64,000 nt of DNA. Source: Micromonospora sp. WMMD1128. GTDB taxonomy: Bacteria > Actinomycetota > Actinomycetes > Mycobacteriales > Micromonosporaceae. Shown in pieces: positions 9,220-18,363 of the stretch (position 1 is its first letter; the number at the start of each line of letters is the position of its first letter). The notes below the pieces were generated by a model. It saw only the letters and a list, made by a program, of their open reading frames with translations, did no database searches and had not been told where the DNA came from. A program made the position numbers and the translations under genes. The stretch lies in the NCBI RefSeq assembly GCF_027497235.1, contig NZ_CP114902.1, positions 1,501,501 to 1,565,500 on the forward strand. The letters are read 5' to 3'.

Positions 9220-9936
9220 TCAGGTCGGGCCGAGGCGGCGTTGCCGTTCGGCCCGCCACCAGCGGTGGATGATCAGCACGCTGGCGATCAGGCCGAGGCT
9301 GGCCGGGGCCGCCGCGTACCAGTTGATCGAACCGGGGCTGCTCACCGCCGCGCCGATCGCGGCGTAACCGATGGCGGTGGGCGCGGAGGCGATCACGCTG
9401 CCGGCGAGGAACGGCAGCACCCGGGCGCCGGTGGTGCCGTAGCCGTAGCTGACCAGCCCGAAACCGGCGATCGGCAGCAGCCGTACGGTGATCACCCCGA
9501 ACACGCTCTGCCGGGCGAACCAGCCGTCGAGCCGGGCCAGCCGGCCGCGCACCCGCTCGGCCACGAACTCACGGCCCAGCAGGCGGCCGACCGCGAAGCC
9601 GAGCGCCGCCGCGAGCAGCGCCGCGCCCAGCGCGTACGCGGCGCCCAGCACCGGACCGAAGATGGCGCCGGACGCCAGCGTGACGAACGTCCGGGGCACC
9701 AGGGCCACCAGCAGCAGCGCGCCGCCGACCACGGCCGCGACCGGGGCGTACCCGCCGAGCGCGTCGGCGAGCCGGGGCAGGTCGGCCGCGTCCGGCCGGG
9801 GCGCCAGCAGCAGCGTCACCGCGAAGCCGGCGAGCAGCAGGAGCAACAGCCCGAACCGGCGTGCCGACGGCTGCCCGAGCAGCCCGGCGAGCCGGCGGAC
9901 CACCGGTCGCCGCCCCGGTGGGGCGGCGCCGGTCAT
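9220..9936 (-). CDS. VTT/DedA (SNARE-associated) membrane protein
   Basis: A 238-residue integral membrane protein of the TVP38/TMEM64 group. It has about six membrane segments and the family core FVTLASGAIFGPVLGAAYAL followed by LGFAVGRLLGREFV. ATG start at 9936 overlaps the gatD stop by 4 bases (ATGA), so it is translationally coupled as the third gene of murT-gatD-VTT. DedA/VTT proteins are linked to lipid transport or scrambling and membrane homeostasis. Its position next to lipid II amidation genes suggests an envelope role, which is inference. Confidence 0.85.
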   Translation of the reverse strand: MTGAAPPGRRPVVRRLAGLLGQPSARRFGLLLLLLAGFAVTLLLAPRPDAADLPRLADALGGYAPVAAVVGGALLLVALVPRTFVTLASGAIFGPVLGAAYALGAALLAAALGFAVGRLLGREFVAERVRGRLARLDGWFARQSVFGVITVRLLPIAGFGLVSYGYGTTGARVLPFLAGSVIASAPTAIGYAAIGAAVSSPGSINWYAAAPASLGLIASVLIIHRWWRAERQRRLGPT

Positions 9937-10655
9937 GCCCGGGCGGCGGCGGCGACCGCGGCGCGCCGCTCGGACCGGAGCCGGTCGGCCCAGGTGTCGT
10001 CGAGCGCGGGGAGCTGGTGGATGCCGGTCGCCCAGCGCAGCAGCAGGTCGGCCAGGTCGGGGTTGCGCGCGAGCGCCGGGCCGTGGGAATAGGTGCCGAG
10101 CAGCTTGCCCCGCCAGGCGCCCTCGGTGGCGCCGTCGTTGCCGACCCCGGCGGTGACCCGGGCCAGCGGCGACACGCCGGGGCCGAGGTGGGTGCGCCCG
10201 CCGTGGTTCTCGAAGCCGGTCAGGTGCGGGATGCCCAGCCGCGGGTCGACCTCGCCGGCCAGTTCGCCGACCGCCCGGGTCGGACCCCGGTCGGAGGAGA
10301 GGTCGAGCAGTTCCAGGCCGGCGCACCTGGTGCCCTTGGCGAAGAAGGAGGTGCCGAGCAGTTGGTAGCCGGCGCAGACGCCGAACACCACCGAGCCCTG
10401 GGCCACCGCCCGGTGCAGGCCGCCGTCGGCGTGCAGGCGCTGGGCGCCGAGCGCCTGCGGGCCGTCCTCGCCGCCGCCGATCAGGTAGATGTCGGCGGTG
10501 GCGGGCAGCCGCTGGTCGGAGCGGACCTCAAGCACCTCGACCGGCATGCCGCGCAGCTGGGCCCGGCGGGCCAGGATCAGCGCGTTGCCCCGGTCGCCGT
10601 AGGTGGACAGCAGGTCGGGGTAGACCCAGACGATGCGCAGGCTCTCAGTTGACAC
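9933..10655 (-). CDS. gatD: lipid II isoglutaminyl synthase, glutaminase subunit
   Basis: A 240-residue CobB/CobQ-type glutamine amidotransferase. The nucleophile is Cys94 in VVFGVCAGYQLLG and the catalytic His is near 191 in LGTYSHGPAL; the N-terminal YPDLLSTYGDRGNALIL motif is typical of GatD. It supplies ammonia to MurT for amidating the D-Glu of the peptidoglycan stem. GTG start at 10655 overlaps the murT stop by 11 bases. The pair is divergent from the mra/mur cluster that makes its substrate. Confidence 0.93.
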   Translation of the reverse strand: MSTESLRIVWVYPDLLSTYGDRGNALILARRAQLRGMPVEVLEVRSDQRLPATADIYLIGGGEDGPQALGAQRLHADGGLHRAVAQGSVVFGVCAGYQLLGTSFFAKGTRCAGLELLDLSSDRGPTRAVGELAGEVDPRLGIPHLTGFENHGGRTHLGPGVSPLARVTAGVGNDGATEGAWRGKLLGTYSHGPALARNPDLADLLLRWATGIHQLPALDDTWADRLRSERRAAVAAAARA

Positions 10656-11907
10656 GGTCCAGCTCCGCTCGGATGTCCTGGAAGGCGGTGTAGTTGGCGA
10701 TGACCTCCAGCCGGCCGGGCGGCACCGCGCGGACCGCCTCGTCGAACGTGCGCACGTGCCGGAACGGCACGCCGTTGACGTCGAGCCGCACCGCGAGGTC
10801 GTACGCCCGGTCGCCGGTGATCAGCACCTGCCGGCCGGCCAGCGGCGAGAAGTCGACGTCGAACAGCCACGAGGTGTCCAGTCCGTCGGGGTCGCGCGCG
10901 TTGATGGAGAGCAGTGTCGGCGCGACGTCGGCCATGTCGAACGCCTCCAGCCAGCTCGCCGGGTTCTTGGCCAGCAGCAGCCGGATGTTGCGCCCGTCCC
11001 GCTGCACCTGGGCGTACCGGCCGGCCACCGAGGCGACCGTGCCGAGTCGGGAGACCGCGTCCACCGGGCGTACGCCGAATTCGGCGGCGACCGCCAGCGC
11101 GGTGGCCGCGTTGCCGAGGTTGACCTTGCCGGGGAGTTGGAGCTGGATCTTGTGCCAGGCGCCGGTGGGGTCGAGCACGCCGTCGTCCTCGACCGTCCAC
11201 TGCGGTTCGGGGCGGCGCAGCGGGCACCCGGTGCACCACCACTGCCCGCCGGAACGCTGGATGGTGGAGCCGCACTCGGGGCAGACCCACGAGTCGTCGT
11301 GCCAGCGCTGGCCGGCGCTGAACCAGGTGACGTGCGGCGGCACGTGGCCCTGGGCCGGGTCGGCCGGCGGGGTGGCGGCCCAGACCACCATCGGGTCGTC
11401 GGCGTTGGCGACCACCCGCACGTCCGGGTGCCGGACCAGGGCGGCGCGCCAGAGCTGCGCCATCATGGCGACCTCCTTGGCCCGGTCGAGCTGGTCGCGG
11501 GAGAGGTTGAGCAGCGCCACCACGTGCGGTTCGGTCGCCTCCAGCACCTGGGCGAGGTAGTGCTCGTCCACCTCCAGCACGGCGTAGGGCGTGCTGCCGG
11601 CCTTGGCCAGCGCCGAGGTGTGCCCGGTCGGCATGTTGGCGCCGAAGGCGTTGGAGGCGACCCGACCCAGCACGCCTACCGCGGCGGCGGTGAGCCGGGT
11701 GGTGGTGGTCTTGCCGTTGGTGCCGGACACCAGGGCGATGGCCCGCCCGGCCGAGAGGTGGGCGAGCAGGTCCGGGTCGATCTTGAGGCCGATCCAGCCG
11801 CCGATCACCGAGCCGTCGCCACGGCCCGCGGCCCGCGACAGCGCCGCGGCGGTGCGCGACACGGAGCTTGCCACCTTTGCCCGCATGGGCATCTTCGCGT
11901 CCGTCAC
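10645..11907 (-). CDS. murT: lipid II isoglutaminyl synthase, Mur ligase-like subunit
   Basis: A 420-residue Mur ligase relative with Walker A SGTNGKTTTT (61-70), a four-cysteine ribbon inserted in the middle domain (VCPECGSTIQ ... WWCTGCPL) and the C-terminal DUF1727 domain ending in the Tyr/Asp-rich region that contacts GatD. It activates D-Glu of lipid II for amidation by GatD-derived ammonia. I place the start at GTG 11907 because TAACCT (11915-11920 on this strand) lies exactly 7 bases upstream, the geometry of a leaderless transcript, and no ribosome binding site is visible. In-frame ATG codons at 11892 and 11886 are alternatives. Confidence 0.93.
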   Translation of the reverse strand: MTDAKMPMRAKVASSVSRTAAALSRAAGRGDGSVIGGWIGLKIDPDLLAHLSAGRAIALVSGTNGKTTTTRLTAAAVGVLGRVASNAFGANMPTGHTSALAKAGSTPYAVLEVDEHYLAQVLEATEPHVVALLNLSRDQLDRAKEVAMMAQLWRAALVRHPDVRVVANADDPMVVWAATPPADPAQGHVPPHVTWFSAGQRWHDDSWVCPECGSTIQRSGGQWWCTGCPLRRPEPQWTVEDDGVLDPTGAWHKIQLQLPGKVNLGNAATALAVAAEFGVRPVDAVSRLGTVASVAGRYAQVQRDGRNIRLLLAKNPASWLEAFDMADVAPTLLSINARDPDGLDTSWLFDVDFSPLAGRQVLITGDRAYDLAVRLDVNGVPFRHVRTFDEAVRAVPPGRLEVIANYTAFQDIRAELDRVN

Positions 11908-11914
11908 GCGAGCG

Positions 11915-11920
11915 AGGTTA
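11915..11920 (-). promoter_or_regulatory. -10 box of leaderless murT-gatD operon
   Basis: TAACCT on the minus strand, 7 bases before GTG 11907, so the transcript probably starts at the initiation codon. Confidence 0.55.
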
Positions 11921-12132
11921 CCGGACCACGGACGCCGCCAGATCGCCGCCGACGGTGAACCGTTCGGCCGGGGACGACACGGTGGACGGCCGGAGCGCGC
12001 TCGCCCGGACGGTGGCGGTCGATGTCGGGTAACGGACCGTCGGCGGGGGGCGTGCACCCCCTCCACTCCGCCCCACCCGCATTGACGTGCGGTTTTACGC
12101 GCCGGATCGCCGCGCCGAGCGGGCGATTCTGG

Positions 12133-12164
12133 TTGCAGGTGGAGGGAAGTGGAGTAGAGTGGGG
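12133..12164 (+). promoter_or_regulatory. mraZ promoter overlapped by three MraZ-box repeats
   Basis: Three direct repeats GTGGAG, GTGGAG, GTGGGG start at 12139, 12149 and 12159, exactly 10 bases apart, so one face of the helix. MraZ is known to bind short GTGG/TGGG repeats at about 10-base period in front of its own gene. They overlap a promoter TTGCAG (12133-12138), 16-bp spacer, TAGAGT (12155-12160). MraZ binding here would block RNA polymerase, which predicts autorepression of the division cluster. Confidence 0.75.
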
Positions 12165-12248
12165 CGCGATGGTGAGGCCGGGAGGGCCACACCGGCCCGG
12201 GGGGTCAGCGGCGCCGCGAACGCCGCTCAGGGCGAGGGGGTTGGGCCG

Positions 12249-12680
12249 ATGTTCCTCGGCACCCACACTCCGCGCCTGGACGACAAAGGCCGGTTGATCC
12301 TGCCGGCCAAGTTCCGGGACGAGCTGGCGGGGGGTGTCGTGATCACCAAAGGGCAGGAGCGCTGCCTCTACGTCTTCCCGATGCCCGAGTTCCAGCGGAT
12401 CGCCGACCAGTTGCGTGCGCAACCGATGACGAGCAAGGCGGCCCGGGCCTACAGCCGGGTCTTCTTCGCCAGCGCGCACGACGAGGTGCCGGACAAGCAG
12501 GGCCGGGTCACGATTCCCGGGCACCTGCGGTCCTACGCGGCCCTCGACCGGGATCTGGTCGTGATCGGGGCGAGCACCCGGGTGGAGATCTGGGACCGGG
12601 CGGCCTGGGAGGCCTACCTCGCGGAGAGCGAAGACGACTTCGCCGACATCGAGGAGGGGGTGCTGCCGGGCGGTCTGTAG
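12249..12680 (+). CDS. mraZ: MraZ transcriptional regulator
   Basis: A 143-residue protein with two AbrB-like halves. Both copies of the D-x-x-G-R-x-x-[IL]-P core are visible: [17 protein letters not shown] and [17 protein letters not shown]. It forms a ring-shaped oligomer that represses the mra/division operon. ATG 12249 gives the canonical [12 protein letters not shown]-terminus behind GAGGGGG at 12234-12240. It is the first gene of the cluster, with its own binding repeats over the promoter. Confidence 0.96.
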   Translation: MFLGTHTPRLDDKGRLILPAKFRDELAGGVVITKGQERCLYVFPMPEFQRIADQLRAQPMTSKAARAYSRVFFASAHDEVPDKQGRVTIPGHLRSYAALDRDLVVIGASTRVEIWDRAAWEAYLAESEDDFADIEEGVLPGGL

Positions 12681-12729
12681 GGCGTGACGGCGCCCGACGT
12701 ACTGCGAGATCTCCAGCCGCTTTCGAGTT

Positions 12730-12755
12730 CCTGGCACCCCTTCCCCGGTGCCAGG
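12730..12755 (+). terminator. hairpin between mraZ and rsmH
   Basis: A perfect 9-bp stem (12730-12738 with 12747-12755) with an 8-base loop in the 205-bp gap after mraZ, without a T-tract. It may attenuate or process the cluster transcript so that mraZ is expressed differently from the genes downstream. That role is inferred. Confidence 0.45.
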
Positions 12756-12885
12756 CGCACGATCCGACACGGAGGGCCGCGGCCTCCGGCGGGCGGGGAG
12801 CGGATGGGGATCTGGCGGTATGGCGAGGCGTCGTGGCGACGACGGACACGTGGACGAAGACGGGTTTCGAGCAGTGGGGGTCGAC

Positions 12886-13944
12886 ATGGGGGAGCTACGC
12901 GGCACGCATGTGCCGGTGCTGCTCGAGCGGTGTCTCGAGCTGCTGGCCCCCGCGCTGGGCCGCCCCGGCCGGACCGTGCACGTCGACGCCACGCTCGGCC
13001 TGGCCGGGCACGCCGAGGCGGTGCTCACGGCACACCCGGACACGGTCCTGGTCGGCCTGGACCGGGACACCGAGGCGCTCGCCCACGCGCGGGTCCGCCT
13101 GGCCCGGTTCGCCGACCGGGTCCACCTGGAGCACGCCGTCTACGACGAGCTGCCCGAGGTGCTCGACCGGCTCGGCTACCCGGCGATCGACGGCGTGCTG
13201 TTCGATCTCGGCGTCTCGTCCCTGCAACTCGACGCGCCCGACCGCGGGTTCGCGTACGCGCAGGACGCGCCGCTGGACATGCGAATGGACCAGACCCGGG
13301 GGGTGACCGCCGAGGAGGTGGTCAACACCTACTCCCATCCGGATCTGGCCCGGCTGTTGCGGGTGTACGGCGAGGAGAAGTTCGCCGGGAAGGTCGCCTC
13401 GGCGATCATCCGGGAGCGCGAGCGGACCCGGATCACGTCGTCGGCCCGGCTGGCCGAGCTGGTGCGGGAGGCCATTCCCGCCCCAGCCCGACGAACGGGC
13501 GGACACCCCGCAAAGAGAACGTTTCAGGCTTTACGGATCGAGGTAAACAGAGAACTGGCAGCGCTGGAGACGGCGCTGCCGGCCGCTCTGGACAAGCTCA
13601 CCGTGGGCGGCCGCATGGTGGTCCTGTCCTACCACTCGCTGGAGGACCGGCTCACCAAGCAGGCGCTCGCCGATCGGGTCCGCAGCAAGGGCCCGGTCGA
13701 CCTCCCGGTCGAACTGCCCGGGTCGGGCCCGACGTTCCGGCTGTTGAGCCGGGGCGCCGAGCTTCCCGGGGAGGCGGAGGTGGCCGCGAATCCGCGGGCC
13801 GCCTCGGTGCGGCTGCGGGCCGCGGTTCGGCTCGATCCGGAGGCGACCCGGCAGGAGGGTACCGACCGCGAACGGTACCGCCGCCGGGTGAAGGCGATGC
13901 ACCAACCGGGGAACGGCACGGACGAAGAGGGGGAGGGGACATGA
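12886..13944 (+). CDS. rsmH: 16S rRNA (cytosine1402-N4)-methyltransferase
   Basis: A 352-residue methyltransferase (also called MraW) modifying C1402 in the decoding centre. The start [15 protein letters not shown], the SAM-binding [17 protein letters not shown], the [13 protein letters not shown] motif and the [14 protein letters not shown] and [11 protein letters not shown] segments are all diagnostic. I choose ATG 12886 (MGELRGTH) behind GTGGGGG; the frame is open 46 codons upstream, with in-frame starts at 12820 (ATG) and 12850 (GTG). The stop overlaps the ftsL ATG by 4 bases. Confidence 0.94.
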   Translation: MGELRGTHVPVLLERCLELLAPALGRPGRTVHVDATLGLAGHAEAVLTAHPDTVLVGLDRDTEALAHARVRLARFADRVHLEHAVYDELPEVLDRLGYPAIDGVLFDLGVSSLQLDAPDRGFAYAQDAPLDMRMDQTRGVTAEEVVNTYSHPDLARLLRVYGEEKFAGKVASAIIRERERTRITSSARLAELVREAIPAPARRTGGHPAKRTFQALRIEVNRELAALETALPAALDKLTVGGRMVVLSYHSLEDRLTKQALADRVRSKGPVDLPVELPGSGPTFRLLSRGAELPGEAEVAANPRAASVRLRAAVRLDPEATRQEGTDRERYRRRVKAMHQPGNGTDEEGEGT

Positions 13945-14519
13945 ACGTCGAGAAGCGCGACGGCCGGGGGGCCGTCGGGCAGCGCGCACCGCGGTCGGGG
14001 GGCCGGACCACGGCGCAGCGCACCACGCGAGACACGACGACGGCCGGTGGTCGGGAGGGGACCCGCGCCCGGGGGACGCGCGACTACCCGACCGAGGGCA
14101 GCGCCGCGCTGCGTCCGGCCGAACGCAGCCGGACCACCGCGCCGGCGGCGCCGCGGCTGCGGGTCGCCCCGCCGCCGCCGATCCGGGTGCCGCGGGCGCC
14201 CTTCGTCGGGCTGATCCTGGTGCTCGTCGTCGGCGGGGTGCTCGGCATCCTGGCGGTCAACACCAAGATCAATGAGAACGCCTTCCGACTGGAGCGGCTC
14301 CAGCAGCAGCAGGCCAAGCTCGACGTGGACGAGCAGGAGCTGAAGAAGGAGATCGCCGACCAGGAGGCGCCCGGCAACCTCACCGCCAACGCCCGCAAGC
14401 TGGGCCTGGTGGAGTCCGCGGACCCCGCGTACATCCGGCTGCCGGACGGGGAGACGATCGGCGTCCCGCACCCCGCGGAGGGTGGGACGGCGGGCGGCCA
14501 GCAGGGCAACGGAGGCTGA
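13941..14519 (+). CDS. ftsL: FtsL-like divisome protein
   Basis: A 192-residue bitopic protein. The basic, disordered cytoplasmic segment (1-85) is followed by one membrane helix (about 87-106) and a short coiled coil (about 112-142, [21 protein letters not shown]), then a brief C-terminal tail. That architecture, size and position between rsmH and ftsI identify it as FtsL, although the sequence itself is poorly conserved. FtsL joins FtsQ and FtsB to activate the FtsW-FtsI synthase. Its ATG overlaps the rsmH stop (ATGA), and its stop lies 3 bases before ftsI. Confidence 0.83.
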   Translation: MNVEKRDGRGAVGQRAPRSGGRTTAQRTTRDTTTAGGREGTRARGTRDYPTEGSAALRPAERSRTTAPAAPRLRVAPPPPIRVPRAPFVGLILVLVVGGVLGILAVNTKINENAFRLERLQQQQAKLDVDEQELKKEIADQEAPGNLTANARKLGLVESADPAYIRLPDGETIGVPHPAEGGTAGGQQGNGG

Positions 14520-14522
14520 GCG

Positions 14523-16748
14523 ATGCCGCCGAGATCGGACGAACCGCGCCGGGACCCCACGGGCTCCCGGCGCGGTTCGTCGCGTGGGGCCGAGCCGCGC
14601 GGGTCCGAGTCACGGGAGCCGGGCGTCGGGGGGATCTCCGACGCCCGCGCGTACACCCCGCGCGGGCGGACCATCCGCGAGGGTGGCGCGGAGCAACGGC
14701 GTACCCCCCGCAGCAGCCGGTCCGGCGACCCGTTCCGGCCGGCGTTGCAGGTCCTCGACGGCGGCCGGGTCACCCGCGCCGGCCGCCGGGAGCCGGCCGC
14801 GGCCGGCGAGAGCGCCCGGGCCGGCCGCCGCGCGCCGACGACCGGCGGTCGCGCCGGCGTGGTGCGGACCGTCTCCGCCCGCCCGGCCCGCGAGCCGTTC
14901 GAGGACGACGAGGAGGACCCGCCGCCGCGGCGCCGGCCCGGCCCGCGCCGGCCGGCGGCCCGCCGGCCGGTCCGCAAGCCGCGCCGCCCGCCCCGGCTGG
15001 GCGACCCGCGCCGGCGGCTGCGCCTGGCCACGGTGCTGGCGCTGGCGATGTTCGCCAGCATCGGCGTCCGCCTGGTCTACCTGCAGACCGCGAACGCCCC
15101 GGCGTACGCCGACGGCGGCCTGTCCAAGCGGGTCGCCACGGTCGAGCTGCCGGCGCCGCGCGGGGCCATCCTCGACCGCAACGGCCAGCCGCTGGCGCAC
15201 AGCGTGGAGGCCCGGTACGTCTTCGCCGACCCGACCGAGGTCGAGGACCGGGACGCGACCGCGCGGGCGCTCTCCCCGCTGCTCGGCGTGCCCGCCTCGA
15301 AGCTGGCCGACCGGATGAAGCCGAGCAAGCTGCCCGGCACCGACAAAGACCTGGAGTTCGTCTACCTGGCCCGGGGGGTCGAGATCGGCACGGCCAAGCA
15401 GATCGTGGCGCTCGACCTGGCCGGCATCGGCGTGCATCGGGACGAGCGGCGCGAGGTGCCCGGCGGCGACCTGGCCGCCAACATGCTCGGCTTCGTCAGC
15501 CCGGACATGAACGGCCTGGAGGGGCTGGAGGCGAAGTACGACGACCTGCTGCGCGGCGTGGCCGGCAAACGGACCTACGAGGTGGGCCAGGGCGACCTGG
15601 CCGCGCCCATCCCGGGCGGCTACAGCCGGACCACCAAGCCCCAACCGGGCAGCTCGCTCCGGCTCACCATCGACCGGGACCTCCAGTTCATGACCCAGCG
15701 GATCCTGACCAAGCAGGTGGCCCAGGCCAGGGGCAGCGTCGCCGCCGCCGTGATCATGGACGTCCCGACCGGGGAGGTGCTGGCCCAGGCCAGCCAGCCC
15801 ACGTACGACGCGGCCGACCCGACGAACGTCGACTCGCCGGCGGACCGGGACGACGCGGCCACCAGCTTCGTGGTGGACCCCGGCTCGATCCACAAGGCGA
15901 TCACCTACGGCGCGGCGCTCCAGGAGGGCGTGATCACGCCGAACACCACGTTCCCGGTGGCCAACACCACCGTCCGGGGCGGCGTCACGTTCGAGGACAC
16001 CCACCACGCGAACGGCCGCGTCATGAGCATCCCGGGAATGCTCGCCTTCTCGTCCAACATCGGCACCATCGAGATCGCCGACCGGTTGGGCAAGGAACGG
16101 CTGATCGACTACCAGAAGCGGTTCGGGCTGGGCCAGCCGACCGGCGAGGGCCTGCCCGGCGAGGCGTCCGGCCGGCTGCTCCCGGCCGAGGAGTGGAGCG
16201 GCTCGGCGTACGGGTCGGTGCCGATCGGGCACAGCGTGGACGCCACGCCGTTGCAGATGGCCGCCGCGTACAACGCCATCGCCAACAACGGGACGTACGT
16301 GCAGCCGCACCTGATCAAGGAGACGATCGGGCCGGACGACAAACGGACCCCGAGCGCGGCCCCGGCCTCCCACTCGGTGCTCAGCCCGGCCAACGCCGCC
16401 GCCCTGCGCCGGATGCTGGAGGCGGTCACCACCGTCGACGGCCCGGACGGGCGGGCCACCGGCCTGGCCGCCGCGGTGCCGGGCTACCGGGTGGCCGGCA
16501 AGACCGGCACCGGCCTGCGCTACGACAACGGCAAGCGGCAGCCGGGCGACGTCGGCTCGTTCATCGGGATGGCCCCGGCGGAGAATCCGCGGTACGTGGT
16601 GGCGGTCTTCGTCTGGAGCCCCGGCGGCGAGGGCGGGGCGGTCGCCGCGCCGGCGTTCCGCGAGATGATGGGCTTCACTCTCCGCCACTACCGGGTGCCG
16701 CCGTCGCGCACCGACAAGTCCCCGAAGTTCGAGGTCTTTCCGCGCTGA
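14523..16748 (+). CDS. ftsI: division-specific class B penicillin-binding protein (FtsI/PBP3)
   Basis: A 741-residue transpeptidase crosslinking septal peptidoglycan. A long Arg/Pro-rich cytoplasmic region (1-165) is followed by one membrane helix (about 168-190), a pedestal domain starting at VATVELPAPRGAILDRNGQPLA, and the transpeptidase domain. Active-site motifs are SIHK (Ser455, Lys458), SSN (510-512) and KTGT (660-663). The cytoplasmic tail is much longer than in enterobacteria, as is usual in actinobacteria, where it contacts Wag31 and other factors. Third of the tightly packed cluster after mraZ. Confidence 0.95.
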   Translation: MPPRSDEPRRDPTGSRRGSSRGAEPRGSESREPGVGGISDARAYTPRGRTIREGGAEQRRTPRSSRSGDPFRPALQVLDGGRVTRAGRREPAAAGESARAGRRAPTTGGRAGVVRTVSARPAREPFEDDEEDPPPRRRPGPRRPAARRPVRKPRRPPRLGDPRRRLRLATVLALAMFASIGVRLVYLQTANAPAYADGGLSKRVATVELPAPRGAILDRNGQPLAHSVEARYVFADPTEVEDRDATARALSPLLGVPASKLADRMKPSKLPGTDKDLEFVYLARGVEIGTAKQIVALDLAGIGVHRDERREVPGGDLAANMLGFVSPDMNGLEGLEAKYDDLLRGVAGKRTYEVGQGDLAAPIPGGYSRTTKPQPGSSLRLTIDRDLQFMTQRILTKQVAQARGSVAAAVIMDVPTGEVLAQASQPTYDAADPTNVDSPADRDDAATSFVVDPGSIHKAITYGAALQEGVITPNTTFPVANTTVRGGVTFEDTHHANGRVMSIPGMLAFSSNIGTIEIADRLGKERLIDYQKRFGLGQPTGEGLPGEASGRLLPAEEWSGSAYGSVPIGHSVDATPLQMAAAYNAIANNGTYVQPHLIKETIGPDDKRTPSAAPASHSVLSPANAAALRRMLEAVTTVDGPDGRATGLAAAVPGYRVAGKTGTGLRYDNGKRQPGDVGSFIGMAPAENPRYVVAVFVWSPGGEGGAVAAPAFREMMGFTLRHYRVPPSRTDKSPKFEVFPR

Positions 16749-16825
16749 GCGGGCCCGGCGGGACATCATCGGTGAGTGGCGACGAACCACCGGGGCGGCT
16801 GTGCGGTCGGAACCGGACGACCGGG

Positions 16826-16831
16826 TAGGGT
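16826..16831 (+). promoter_or_regulatory. -10 box at murE, possible internal promoter
   Basis: TAGGGT lies 8 bases before GTG 16840. It suggests an internal leaderless promoter feeding murE-murF-mraY in the 91-bp gap after ftsI. Confidence 0.4.
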
Positions 16832-16839
16832 CTGACGCC

Positions 16840-18363
16840 GTGCCCGGCAATCCACGTCCCGCCACCGTGCTCCCCGTCCGGCTCGGCGACCTCGCCGCCC
16901 GCCTGTCGGTGACACCGCCGGAGGCCGCCGCCGACGTGCCCGTCACCGGGGTCACCCACGCCAGCCAGGAGGTCCGCCCCGGCGACCTGTACGCCGCCCT
17001 GCCCGGCGCCCGCCGGCACGGCGCGGAGTTCGCCGCCGCCGCGGCCGGCGCCGGCGCGGTGGCCGTGCTCACCGACCCGGCCGGGGCGCCGCTGGCCGCC
17101 GCCGCGGGCCTGCCGGTGCTCGTCGTCGACGACGCCCGGGGCGCGCTCGGCGACGTGGCCGCCACGGTCTACGGGGACCCCACCGCCGGGCTGACCGTGA
17201 TCGGGGTGACCGGCACCGCCGGCAAGACCTCCACCAGCTACCTGATCGAATCCGGGCTGCGCGCCGCCGGGCACGTCACCGGCCTGGTCGGCACCGTGGA
17301 GACCCGCCTCGGCGACCTGGTGGTGGACAGCGTCCGGACCACCCCGGAGGCCACCGACCTGCACGCCATGCTCGCGGTGGCCCGCGAGCGCGGGGTGGAC
17401 GCCGTGGTCATGGAGGTGTCCAGCCACGCGCTCGTCATGGGCCGGGTCGGCGGCGTCCGGTTCGACGTCGGCGGCTACACCAACTTCGGCTCCGACCACC
17501 TCGACTTCCACGCCGACGAGGCGGACTACTTCGCCGCCAAGGCCCGGCTCTTCGACGGCAGGTGCCGGGTCGAGGTGCTCAACCACGACGACCCGGCGCT
17601 GCGCCCGCTGCGCAAGCCCGCCACGGTCACCTACTCGGCGGCCGGTGACCCCTCCGCCACCTGGTGGGCCGACCAGGTCGACGGCGAGGGCTACGCGCAG
17701 CGCTTCACCCTGCACGGCCCGGAGGTGCCGGCGCTGCCCACCGGCGTGGCGCTGCCCGGCCGGCACAACGTGGCGAACGCGCTGCTGGCCGTCGCCACGC
17801 TCGTGGCCGCCGGCGTCGACCCGGTGACCGCGGCGCGCGGCGTGGCCGCCTGCGGCGGCGTGCCCGGCCGGTTGGAACTGGTGAGCGGCGACGCCCCGGT
17901 GCGCGGCGTGGTCGACTACGCGCACAAGGCGAACGCGATCGAGGCGGTGCTGACCGCGCTGCGCGACCTGACCGACGGTCGCCTGGTGTGCGTGCTTGGC
18001 GCCGGCGGCGACCGGGACCGCGGCAAGCGGCCGGTGATGGGCGACGCGGCGGCCCGGGGCGCCGACGTGGTGCTGGTGACCGACGACAACCCGCGTACCG
18101 AGGATCCGGCCACGATCCGGGCCGAGGTGCTGGCCGGCGCGTACGCCGCGGCCACCGCGGCGCGGATCATCGAGGTGCCCGGGCGGCGGGCGGCGATCGA
18201 GGAGGCGGTCCGGGTGGCCGAACCGGGTGACGTGGTGGCGGTGCTGGGCAAGGGCCAGGAACGCGGCCAGGAGGTCGGCGGCGAGGTGCTGCCGTTCGAC
18301 GACCGGGTGGAGCTGGCGGCGGCGCTGCGCGCCCGCTTCGGCGACCTGGTGGGTCAGCGGTGA
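16840..18363 (+). CDS. murE: UDP-MurNAc-L-Ala-D-Glu:meso-diaminopimelate ligase
   Basis: A 507-residue Mur ligase. ATP loop [14 protein letters not shown] (Walker A around 125-131), the central [10 protein letters not shown] substrate loop and the DNPR motif at 416-419, which selects meso-diaminopimelate over lysine. It adds the third residue of the peptidoglycan stem in the cytoplasm. I start it at GTG 16840 ([15 protein letters not shown]) because a TAGGGT -10 box lies just upstream; the frame is open 13 codons further without ribosome binding site. Its stop overlaps the murF GTG. Confidence 0.95.
   Translation: MPGNPRPATVLPVRLGDLAARLSVTPPEAAADVPVTGVTHASQEVRPGDLYAALPGARRHGAEFAAAAAGAGAVAVLTDPAGAPLAAAAGLPVLVVDDARGALGDVAATVYGDPTAGLTVIGVTGTAGKTSTSYLIESGLRAAGHVTGLVGTVETRLGDLVVDSVRTTPEATDLHAMLAVARERGVDAVVMEVSSHALVMGRVGGVRFDVGGYTNFGSDHLDFHADEADYFAAKARLFDGRCRVEVLNHDDPALRPLRKPATVTYSAAGDPSATWWADQVDGEGYAQRFTLHGPEVPALPTGVALPGRHNVANALLAVATLVAAGVDPVTAARGVAACGGVPGRLELVSGDAPVRGVVDYAHKANAIEAVLTALRDLTDGRLVCVLGAGGDRDRGKRPVMGDAAARGADVVLVTDDNPRTEDPATIRAEVLAGAYAAATAARIIEVPGRRAAIEEAVRVAEPGDVVAVLGKGQERGQEVGGEVLPFDDRVELAAALRARFGDLVGQR

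Larger units (their letters stand above)
11908..12248. other. 341-bp divergent intergenic region murT / mraZ
   Basis: It holds the leaderless murT promoter (-10 at 11915-11920, minus strand) and the mraZ promoter with MraZ repeats (12133-12164, plus strand). A TTGACG at 12082-12087 has no matching -10 at normal spacing. No additional gene is visible. Confidence 0.7.
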
